Assembly (NCBI GenBank): GCA_025210575.1
Contig: JAOARK010000282.1
Location: forward strand, 1 to 5,685
Direction of reading: 5' to 3'
DNA length: 5,685 nt
Origin: Schleiferiaceae bacterium
Lineage (GTDB): Bacteria; Bacteroidota; Bacteroidia; Flavobacteriales; Schleiferiaceae
The position numbers and the translations under genes are program-made. Of this stretch, positions 1 to 5,685 are shown piece by piece. Below the pieces are notes generated by a model that did no database searches, was not told the origin of the DNA, and worked only from the letters and a program-made list of their open reading frames with translations. The first letter of the stretch is position 1; each line of letters starts with the position of its first letter.

Positions 1-357
1 AAGATGCCTTTAGGTCAATATTCAGAATCTGGAGAAACATTGAATGCCGATATCTCTACTCGGCTGATAGAGAATATCTTCTTTAAAGACACCCCCTTAC
101 ATGATGGTGCGTTAATCATTCAAAGCAATAAAATCCAAAGTGCCGGTGCGGTACTTCCTGTGAGCGAGAGTATTTCTATACCCAAGAAATATGGGCTGAG
201 ACACAGAGCTGCATTGGGCGTTTGCGAAAAAACTGATGCGGTATGCATTGTCATTTCTGAAGAAAGAGGAACGCTAAGTTTGGTGCACAGTAACGTGATT
301 AAGAGTCTGACAATTGAAGAATTGAATAGTCAGCTTTTGCGATTGTTAACTGCCTAG
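1..357 (+). CDS. cdaA: Diadenylate cyclase CdaA, C-terminal part (5' truncated by window edge)
   Basis: This is the C-terminal 118 residues of a DisA_N-type diadenylate cyclase, which condenses two ATP into c-di-AMP. The frame is open to the first base, so the Met codon at position 4 is internal: family members read K-M-P-L-G here, well inside the catalytic domain. Visible motifs are PLHDGA (DGA at bases 103-111), the GLRHRAALG segment with RHR at bases 199-207, and ISEERGTLS near bases 250-276, matching the conserved SEE-x-G-x-(I/L)-S segment. These are the nucleotide and metal-binding elements of the family, so the enzyme looks catalytically intact. CdaA proteins normally start with about three membrane helices, which would lie left of the window. 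The protein ends soon after the domain, as is usual for CdaA, and lacks the helix-hairpin-helix tail of DisA; that is why CdaA is preferred. The stop is TAG at 355-357. Confidence in the family is very high; in the CdaA subtype it is high. Confidence 0.95.
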   Translation, partial: KMPLGQYSESGETLNADISTRLIENIFFKDTPLHDGALIIQSNKIQSAGAVLPVSESISIPKKYGLRHRAALGVCEKTDAVCIVISEERGTLSLVHSNVIKSLTIEELNSQLLRLLTA

Positions 358-384
358 AGTTTGAATCTGAGGCTCTTAATTTTT
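352..384 (+). terminator. Probable intrinsic terminator of cdaA
   Basis: Bases 352-358 (GCCTAGA) pair with 366-373 (TCTGAGGC), giving a 7-bp stem with one bulged G at 369 and a 7-base loop. A T-rich stretch follows (TCTTAATTTTT, from 374). The stem includes the cdaA stop codon, and the T-rich tract lies over the 3' end of the convergent gene. Read on the opposite strand, the hairpin is not followed by a U tract, so it looks directional for cdaA. The stem is short and bulged and the T tract is interrupted, so the call is moderate and rests on inspection only. Confidence 0.45.
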
Positions 385-2430
385 AATAATTTTCTTTTGA
401 TAGTTTTTATTGGACAATTGTATATTCAATAAATACACACCTTCTTCCAAGTCGCTTATGTCAATCTCTTCAAATTTCTTTTGATACGATTTCCCCTGCT
501 TCAAGCGAATTCCTGAAATATCAACTAAATCCCAATGGGCATCAACCACATTATTGAATTGAACCATTAAAGTAGAATGAGCTGGATTTGGAAAAACCTT
601 AATTGAAATCTCTGTAAACTCTGAGATTCCAATGTTTACAAAAGAATTTGTGAATTGTCTACAGCTGTTCTTCTTTACTAACTCACAATAAAAGACTCCT
701 TCTTTCGCAGGAACATATTTATTGCTCACCGCTCCAACAATGGCGGTGTCATTTCTATACCATTGATACTCATCATATCCAGCGTTTACAATTAAAGTAT
801 CCACATTTCTAGAAATGGATTCAATCATTGCGTTGCTCAGATCTATTTGAAATGAAGTGGTGTCATTTCCATTTCCAGAAGTCGAGATCAGCGAAACTTC
901 ATACACCCCTTGAGAGGCATATTGATGGGTTACACTGTTTCCATTTGCCGAAGACCCGTCACCAAAAAGCCATGTAGATCCAGTAACAAAGGGCGAATAA
1001 TTTTCAAATGAAATCAAGAAAGGATTGATTGAGTCACATTCGTAATCATACAGAACACAATACGGAGAATAATGACTCTTAAATTCATCTGCACCTATAT
1101 CGGGCATTAAGGTGTCCCGAGTTTCAAAATCTATATCTCGATTTAAAAGCGGTAAAGGTGCACCAACTCCTGCCAACAGAGGATTACAAGTTCTTAAATC
1201 GTATCTATTTAAGAAACGTGGTGAAACATTTACGCTATTCTTATCCTGACCTGTTGCTGTTTGATACGACAACATATCATTGAAAGTATTTTGATTTACA
1301 TAAATCCAATTGTTCGAGTATTGATAATCGAAATAATAGCTATTGTGATCAATATTAGAATAGGTTGGATTGTTGAACGACCCGAACCTAGCTAACAATC
1401 CTCTAAGCGTATCTTGATAAATGATATTCGAATAACAGAACAATGAATCAACGTCATCAACATGAACAATTCCGTAAAAAGAATTGTGCTCTAAATGGAG
1501 TTGTTTTACATCCGTGGCTTTAAAGGCAAGGGTCCAAATCTGATGTTTATTTATAACACTCGCCTGATTATTCATCACATACATATTGTTTGACAACTGA
1601 GCCTTACCTATTTCAATTGCTATATCAGAGGCGTTATAAACTTTGTTATTCATAATCTTCAGATACGCGGGTCTACCAATGGAGAACTCTCCGGTTAAAT
1701 TGGTATGATAAGTAACAATACCTCGTTCAGGTTCTAATATGAGATTGTTTGAAACGGTAACTGAGGCTGTTGAAGAGTGTTGTCCACCAATCTTAATGGC
1801 TTCTGTAATGAAATAAAAATAGTTGCTATCAATAGTAATTGGGTTGTAATAAGTATTACTTCCTGCGTGCTTGGCTGGAGATAAGGCTACACCTAATTCT
1901 AGATTTTGAAAAATGCATTTCTTTACTGAACCTCCTTTAGATGCTTTAAAAGACAATCCATTTTCATAGTGCAGAACACCGGGTATCCCTTCAATAATGC
2001 AATTGTAAAAATGGATGTTTTCGCAATAGGTAATTTCTGCTCCTTTGTCTTTCCAAAGACTAGCTGTATTTGTTTTCGCAACAATTGTCAGGTTTTTTAA
2101 AGTCACATTGTCCGTTTCATAAAGACCATCAAATGTGATCGTAGCATCCGTATTATTTCCACTCAAACTCTCAAAAGTTAGATGAAAATTATTGGCCTTG
2201 CTGTAGAGGTGATGAATACCAGGGTGAACTCCGTTTCTCAACTTTACCTCAATATTTCCAGTAATCTGGTTTTGGTATAGCGCATTGATAAATTGAGTTA
2301 AACTGCTGTAATCATCCGTTGGCAATGAGCTTGTTGGTGAGCTTATAATGTACGTTCCAGACATTTGTGCTTGCAGGTTGCAAAAGAATATCACATTCAA
2401 GAACAGGGTGGAAATGAACTTACACTTCAT
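376..2430 (-). CDS. Secreted beta-helix protein with PKD domain and T9SS type A sorting domain
   Basis: This 684-residue protein is predicted to be exported and passed to the surface or medium by the type IX system. Residues 1-21 form a signal peptide (basic start, hydrophobic core, likely cut in LQA|Q); the Cys at 17 is not in a lipobox. Residues 25-70 (GTYIIS, then DYSSLTQFINAL, then a G-x-I-x-V segment) match the opening module of Bacteroidota beta-helix surface proteins. Residues about 80-450 carry irregular N/I/V-rich repeats (for example TVSNNLIL, KIMNNKVYN, HLEHNSFYG) of a right-handed parallel beta helix, closing with the typical PDIGADEF at 443-450. A PKD domain follows at about 470-530 (W487-LFGDGS), then a probable Ig-like segment (about 540-598). 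The T9SS type A tail at about 607-684 has VFPNP, the LEEGVYLLNI strand and a basic KKIIKN end. No enzyme active site is recognisable. The ATG is preceded by A/T-rich sequence without a clear Shine-Dalgarno, 43 bases after the channel gene. The substrate or ligand is unknown. Confidence 0.9.
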   Translation of the reverse strand: MKCKFISTLFLNVIFFCNLQAQMSGTYIISSPTSSLPTDDYSSLTQFINALYQNQITGNIEVKLRNGVHPGIHHLYSKANNFHLTFESLSGNNTDATITFDGLYETDNVTLKNLTIVAKTNTASLWKDKGAEITYCENIHFYNCIIEGIPGVLHYENGLSFKASKGGSVKKCIFQNLELGVALSPAKHAGSNTYYNPITIDSNYFYFITEAIKIGGQHSSTASVTVSNNLILEPERGIVTYHTNLTGEFSIGRPAYLKIMNNKVYNASDIAIEIGKAQLSNNMYVMNNQASVINKHQIWTLAFKATDVKQLHLEHNSFYGIVHVDDVDSLFCYSNIIYQDTLRGLLARFGSFNNPTYSNIDHNSYYFDYQYSNNWIYVNQNTFNDMLSYQTATGQDKNSVNVSPRFLNRYDLRTCNPLLAGVGAPLPLLNRDIDFETRDTLMPDIGADEFKSHYSPYCVLYDYECDSINPFLISFENYSPFVTGSTWLFGDGSSANGNSVTHQYASQGVYEVSLISTSGNGNDTTSFQIDLSNAMIESISRNVDTLIVNAGYDEYQWYRNDTAIVGAVSNKYVPAKEGVFYCELVKKNSCRQFTNSFVNIGISEFTEISIKVFPNPAHSTLMVQFNNVVDAHWDLVDISGIRLKQGKSYQKKFEEIDISDLEEGVYLLNIQLSNKNYQKKIIKN

Positions 2431-2473
2431 TTATTGATTTTGACATTTTGTTGCAATACAATTGTAGTAATTC

Positions 2474-3379
2474 CTAGTCGTTTTCAAAGGCATCTATGGT
2501 CTCCATATCTAACACTGTATTTCCATCCTCATCGGTATTATAACTAGGTAAGAAATGCTTATTCCACAAGATTTGCTCGTCTCCATAAGAGTGTGTTACA
2601 TAGATCTGCTGATTGAAACTTTCATCATATCCTTGAAATAGAATAATAATTTCTACATCCATATCTATTAAATCTTCTTCTTTAAGACTGTACAAAGGAC
2701 TTTTTTCGGTGATCTCATGAACGATGCGCCAATTGGTGGGGAAAAACATAATCTTAGAGATTCGAAGATCGAGATTGTAAAAATTTCTCAACTTCTTTTT
2801 GTGGTGATAGAGCTTTAATAGTACGCGTACAGATGGCTCAATGATCAAAGTATCTCTTGCATTAATCATTTGAAAATGCATCTCATATTTATCTCCTTCT
2901 TTATGGAACAAAACATTCTCAGAGAACTTCAATTTGCTGTCAGGTCTTGAAAATTTACCATAAAGTAAACCTGTAATTAACGCAAAGCCCATTAATCCGA
3001 ACATGGCTTCTATTGTAGCAACTGCATTAGCCAATAATCCAACAGGATGAATAGCTCCATAACCTACCGTAGTAAAAGTTTGAACACTAAAGAAAAAACA
3101 ATATAAAAACCCTGCTAATGGTCGGTCTTCTGGAACTCCATTTAGATACTCCACACCGATTACGAAATAGGCGCATGCAAATACAAGGTTCACTCCCAGA
3201 TAAAACATCAATGTGGTGAAGAAAAAGCGAGGCCAATTCATTGCGATAAGTTGCTGATATAGGTTTCTTGGAGCCCCTCCTTTTTTTATGATATTGAACG
3301 ACCCATCTTTCTCAATAATCCGCTTGGGTCTGGACTGGAATTTTTCATTAATTCCACTATCGCTGATCTTTTTTGCCAT
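2474..3379 (-). CDS. KirBac-family inward rectifier-type potassium channel
   Basis: This 301-residue protein is an inner-membrane K+ channel of the bacterial Kir (IRK) family, expected to work as a tetramer. In order it shows a basic N-terminal tail, an amphipathic slide helix ending in NWPRFF (about 38-53), TM1 (about 52-75), a pore helix (about 88-103, FFFSVQTFT), the selectivity filter TVGYG (104-108), TM2 (about 114-140), the KFSRP linker (142-146), and a beta-rich cytoplasmic IRK domain (about 150-285). That domain has segments typical of KirBac proteins, such as SPLYSLKEEDL, THSYGDEQILW and DEDGNTVLD. From memory of the family, SVQT before the filter and HPVGLLAN after it resemble KirBac3.1 more than KirBac1.1. 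Its length is normal. The ATG at 3379 has an in-frame TAG a few codons upstream, so no longer start is possible nearby. It begins 26 bases after the FAD-enzyme gene and may be co-transcribed with it. Its gating signal cannot be read from the sequence. Confidence 0.95.
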   Translation of the reverse strand: MAKKISDSGINEKFQSRPKRIIEKDGSFNIIKKGGAPRNLYQQLIAMNWPRFFFTTLMFYLGVNLVFACAYFVIGVEYLNGVPEDRPLAGFLYCFFFSVQTFTTVGYGAIHPVGLLANAVATIEAMFGLMGFALITGLLYGKFSRPDSKLKFSENVLFHKEGDKYEMHFQMINARDTLIIEPSVRVLLKLYHHKKKLRNFYNLDLRISKIMFFPTNWRIVHEITEKSPLYSLKEEDLIDMDVEIIILFQGYDESFNQQIYVTHSYGDEQILWNKHFLPSYNTDEDGNTVLDMETIDAFEND

Positions 3380-3405
3380 AACACGAATCTAGAAATTTTG
3401 ACGTG

Positions 3406-4866
3406 TCACTTCAACGCATTTTTTAATTCAATCCATTCTAATATCATGTAATCCTTAACAGCTAATAGAAATAGCTGCAAAGGCAAAAAGTAAAAAGCGA
3501 ATCCTTTAGGAACGCGAACTTCGGAGAACGAAATTTCTCCTGGTAGATGATTTGAAATCCGATTTTGACTTAGTCGTTTCTCGCTGATTTTCTTTAACCT
3601 TTTATAAAGAACATTCATCGCAATTTTATCCAATACATTGAGCTTAAGCGGATATTTCAATCGCCTTGAAAATCGTACTGAAGGTAAGATGGTAAAGGAG
3701 AAATATTGAAAATTCCCAAAACGTAACCATACCTTCATAAGATCATAAGAGTGCATAAAAGCATAATTGCGCTGATAAATGTACATCCTGTCTTTTAGAG
3801 CTCTTGTAAAACGGCTTTCATAATTCTTCCAACCTGTTTCATTATAAGTTCCACTTTCTATTTCCTTTCCCAATAACTTCCCCATCCAGATCGACTGTTG
3901 AGCTATCAGTTCAATTCCTGGACTGAGCAAAGGATCAACAAAACCAGCAGAATCACCTATAAGCGCCATTCCTTTTTGAAACCACTGTGACGAACAATAG
4001 GCTAATTGATTTAACTCTCGTTTTTCACTTACACCAGAACCTTCTACAACCTCTTTAATGATCGCATCAGAGCCCAAAGCTTCCTCAAAAAGCTGAATAA
4101 CAGAATTAGAATTTTCTTCGTTTGATTTCACCACACCAATGCTCGTGATCTCTTCATTTAAGCGAATAAGCCACCACCAACTGTTTTTCCTCATAAAGTG
4201 AATTGTGCTAAAACCCTTTGATCCAATGGCATTTTTATCCCAATAGGGATGAGCCATTTTATCCCAATTTTCTTGTGATTTAATATTTCTAAAGTGAGCC
4301 ATTGCTGCAGAAGTATTCAAGTCAACCTCTATGTCTTTCCAACCCATTTTTTGATGGAGTAAACGCTTTCTTCCTGATGCATCTATCCACCAATTAGCAA
4401 CTACTTTTAGGTTAAGACCATCGTGAATTACAGGAACTTCATCTCCTTGTACATATCCATCTGGAAAATCGACTTCAGCTGGACGAAATATTTCAACTCC
4501 TCTTGACTCCAATTCCTTATGCAAGTCACTATCAAATGTTTTTCGGTCTAGATGATAGCCATTAGTAACACTTCTTAAGGAAGGGCTAGAAAATTCATAT
4601 TGACCATATTGACCTTGACTGTTTTCATTGAATAGAAATCGAATTCCTGTTTTAGGAGTTTGCTTGGCTAGTAAATGTTCCAACCCCAACCGATTTAAAT
4701 ACAAACCAGCCAGATCAATAATAGACTCTCCTACTTTCTGTGAATATTCAGATGAACGCTCAAAAATAGCTATGCTCGCTTCTTTGTTTTCTTTATGAAC
4801 AGAAAGAGCTAAAAATGAAGCCGATAAGCCTCCACCTATAATGGCAATATCAAAATGCTTTGTCAC
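3406..4866 (-). CDS. Flavin-dependent halogenase-like FAD oxidoreductase
   Basis: This 486-residue flavoprotein belongs to the tryptophan-halogenase/FAD-dependent monooxygenase superfamily and has no clear signal peptide. It begins with the FAD-binding Rossmann motif DIAIIGGGLSA (6-16, GxGxxA), followed by KVGESI (44-49), which matches the halogenase R/K-x-GES segment. PKTGIRF (71-77) places Lys72 about where halogenases have their catalytic lysine. IDASGRKR (161-168) is the second FAD segment and LIGDSAGFVDPLLSPG (302-317) the third. The last fits the halogenase FxxPxxSxG motif at 309-317. The WxWxIP motif reads W230-W-W-L-I-R235, so Pro is replaced by Arg, and the catalytic Glu of Trp halogenases is Leu314. 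Residues 360-486 form an unassigned basic and aromatic C-terminal region. The start is GTG: an in-frame TGA lies two codons upstream, and no other start precedes the Rossmann motif. Substrate and real chemistry (halogenation, hydroxylation or reduction) are unknown. Related enzymes occur in Bacteroidota aryl-polyene/flexirubin clusters, but no such partner genes are visible here. Confidence 0.85.
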   Translation of the reverse strand: MTKHFDIAIIGGGLSASFLALSVHKENKEASIAIFERSSEYSQKVGESIIDLAGLYLNRLGLEHLLAKQTPKTGIRFLFNENSQGQYGQYEFSSPSLRSVTNGYHLDRKTFDSDLHKELESRGVEIFRPAEVDFPDGYVQGDEVPVIHDGLNLKVVANWWIDASGRKRLLHQKMGWKDIEVDLNTSAAMAHFRNIKSQENWDKMAHPYWDKNAIGSKGFSTIHFMRKNSWWWLIRLNEEITSIGVVKSNEENSNSVIQLFEEALGSDAIIKEVVEGSGVSEKRELNQLAYCSSQWFQKGMALIGDSAGFVDPLLSPGIELIAQQSIWMGKLLGKEIESGTYNETGWKNYESRFTRALKDRMYIYQRNYAFMHSYDLMKVWLRFGNFQYFSFTILPSVRFSRRLKYPLKLNVLDKIAMNVLYKRLKKISEKRLSQNRISNHLPGEISFSEVRVPKGFAFYFLPLQLFLLAVKDYMILEWIELKNALK

Positions 4867-4882
4867 CTTTCAATAGACGTTC
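4864..4882 (-). promoter_or_regulatory. GTG start region of the FAD-enzyme gene with overlapping purine run
   Basis: On the minus strand the start reads TTGAAAG directly followed by GTGACA. The purine run GAAAG touches the GTG with no spacer, so it cannot serve as a normally spaced Shine-Dalgarno. The upstream in-frame TGA (4870-4872) and the Rossmann fold starting at residue 6 leave GTG at 4866-4864 as the only sensible start. Weak initiation, or translation coupled to the preceding gene 48 bases upstream, is an inference. Confidence 0.5.
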
Positions 4883-4914
4883 GAACCTTGCCCAATAATA
4901 CAATACAAAATGTT

Positions 4915-5685
4915 CTATTCATTTGAGTAATTCAATTCGAAGGCAAATTTTGAAAGATCATGTTCTATTGATGGATTGCTATTTCTTAAAAAGTGAATCG
5001 AATCCTCTTGAATGATGATAGAAGCCCATTGTTCTGAATAATTTGTATCTGGATTAAAAGAGATCAAATGATCCTCAAAAAATAGAATCCCATTTCTATA
5101 CCTAAGAAATAGAGATTCGTACTCCTCACATTCTAATGGAATTATATTCAGCTCTTGAATATTCTTTGCCCAAACATCATGCATTACATGAAATTTCATT
5201 TTAGATGAATTATTGAGCAAAGAAGAATCTGCAGCAAGAACTGCACTTCTACCTTTCCTAAATAAAAGTGCTTTTTGATTGCTTATAGAATAAATGGTTA
5301 GCCCTTTGGTTTTATTGAGTTGATGATTCTCTAGAATAAATCCACTAATGAGCAAAATAGTTAGTGTACCTGAAATAAAAAGAAAGGCTCTCCTTGTCTC
5401 AAATATTCCTTTAAATCCAAAGAACAGAATAATATAAAAAAGGACCAGTTCAAATCGTTTGATAGATAGCTGATCAACAAGTGTCTGCATCGACTCAACC
5501 ATTTTCACACTTCCATTCATAATCTCTAACAAATAATGCAAGGGGTGCCAATCGGGTGGGATGAAAAGACCGAATGAGGAAATCAAAACACTTATGAATC
5601 CCAACATCATAATGCACCAGGCAGCCGGAATCACCACCAAATTAGAAATAAAAAAGGCCAATGGGAATTGATGAAAGTAGTAAAC
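4915..5685 (-). CDS. comEC: ComEC/Rec2-family DNA uptake channel, C-terminal part (5' truncated by window edge)
   Basis: These are the last 256 residues of a ComEC/Rec2-type inner-membrane protein, which moves single-stranded DNA into the cytoplasm during natural transformation. The frame is open to the right window edge. The TTG at 5659-5661 is an internal Leu, not a start, because codons before it continue the family motif YYFHQFPLAFF, followed by SNLVVIP (visible residues about 2-20). That FHQFP...NL-x-x-IP segment marks the end of the Competence domain. Hydrophobic helices follow at about 10-42, 78-95 and 99-118, then a soluble tail at about 120-256. The tail shows no HxHxDH motif, so the metallo-beta-lactamase-like domain of Bacillus-type ComEC is absent or unrecognisable; short forms like this are common in Bacteroidota as far as I recall. 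The N-terminal OB-like region and the rest of the channel lie outside the window. The stop is TAG at 4915-4917. A family-level call is strong; competence in this organism is not shown. Confidence 0.88.
   Translation of the reverse strand, partial: VYYFHQFPLAFFISNLVVIPAAWCIMMLGFISVLISSFGLFIPPDWHPLHYLLEIMNGSVKMVESMQTLVDQLSIKRFELVLFYIILFFGFKGIFETRRAFLFISGTLTILLISGFILENHQLNKTKGLTIYSISNQKALLFRKGRSAVLAADSSLLNNSSKMKFHVMHDVWAKNIQELNIIPLECEEYESLFLRYRNGILFFEDHLISFNPDTNYSEQWASIIIQEDSIHFLRNSNPSIEHDLSKFAFELNYSNE

Noticed and set aside
4..6. ATG as a start for the first gene
   Set aside because: The frame is open to base 1, and the residues around it match the interior of the DisA_N domain, so the true start is outside the window.
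2370..2430. Lipoprotein signal in the beta-helix protein (Cys17 in the signal region)
   Set aside because: The residues before Cys17 (VIFF) do not form a lipobox, and LQA|Q fits signal peptidase I cleavage. A T9SS tail also suits a soluble cargo.
2457..2466. Perfect 10-base palindrome TACAATTGTA between the channel and beta-helix genes
   Set aside because: It is short and AT-rich, without a second copy seen or a flanking promoter. It is within what chance gives in this composition.
2365..2547. 60-codon open frame on the + strand
   Set aside because: It lies antisense to the start of the beta-helix gene and the end of the channel gene, shows no protein-like composition or recognisable motif, and both overlapped genes are well supported.
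3381..3406. Inverted repeat ACACG / CGTGT spanning the gap before the channel gene
   Set aside because: Only 5 bp with a 16-base loop and no T tract, so it is too weak for a terminator or operator.
4879..4886. 8-base palindrome GTTCGAAC in the comEC/FAD-enzyme gap
   Set aside because: Too short, with no flanking extension of symmetry and no known operator match that I can support.
4910..4969. Direct repeat ATGTTCTATT at 4910-4919 and 4960-4969
   Set aside because: Ten bases exactly, flanks do not match, one copy lies inside coding sequence and there is no third copy nearby; probably chance.
5659..5661. TTG as a start for the ComEC-like gene
   Set aside because: Codons upstream to the window edge continue the conserved YYFHQFP segment, so this TTG encodes an internal Leu.

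Overview
The window looks like a piece of a Bacteroidota chromosome, most likely a Flavobacteriia-like marine or freshwater lineage. The evidence is AT-rich DNA, a secreted protein with a type IX secretion (T9SS) C-terminal sorting domain, start codons mostly without a Shine-Dalgarno sequence, a ComEC tail without an obvious metallo-beta-lactamase domain, and a KirBac-type potassium channel. The exact genus cannot be read from this sequence.

Layout: the left edge (1-357, + strand) holds the 3' end of a diadenylate cyclase gene (CdaA type), with its DGA and RHR catalytic motifs intact. A short hairpin plus T-rich tract overlaps its stop codon. The rest of the window is a leftward array of four co-directional genes with gaps of 48, 26 and 43 bases. 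In transcription order they are: the 3' end of a comEC/rec2-type DNA-uptake channel gene (5685-4915, cut by the right edge), a flavin-dependent halogenase-like FAD oxidoreductase (4866-3406, GTG start), a KirBac inward-rectifier-type K+ channel (3379-2474), and a secreted right-handed beta-helix/PKD/T9SS protein (2430-376). The array meets the cdaA gene tail to tail across 18 bases.

The close spacing would allow one transcript, but the four products do not form an obvious single pathway, so this may be simple co-direction. Two points stand out. The FAD enzyme keeps several halogenase-family features but has WxWxIR where halogenases have WxWxIP, and Leu where tryptophan halogenases have their catalytic Glu. 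A potassium channel also lies two genes away from the synthase of c-di-AMP, a second messenger that controls potassium homeostasis in other bacteria. No tRNA, rRNA, CRISPR array, insertion sequence or riboswitch was seen, and no stretch longer than 50 bases lacks a gene.
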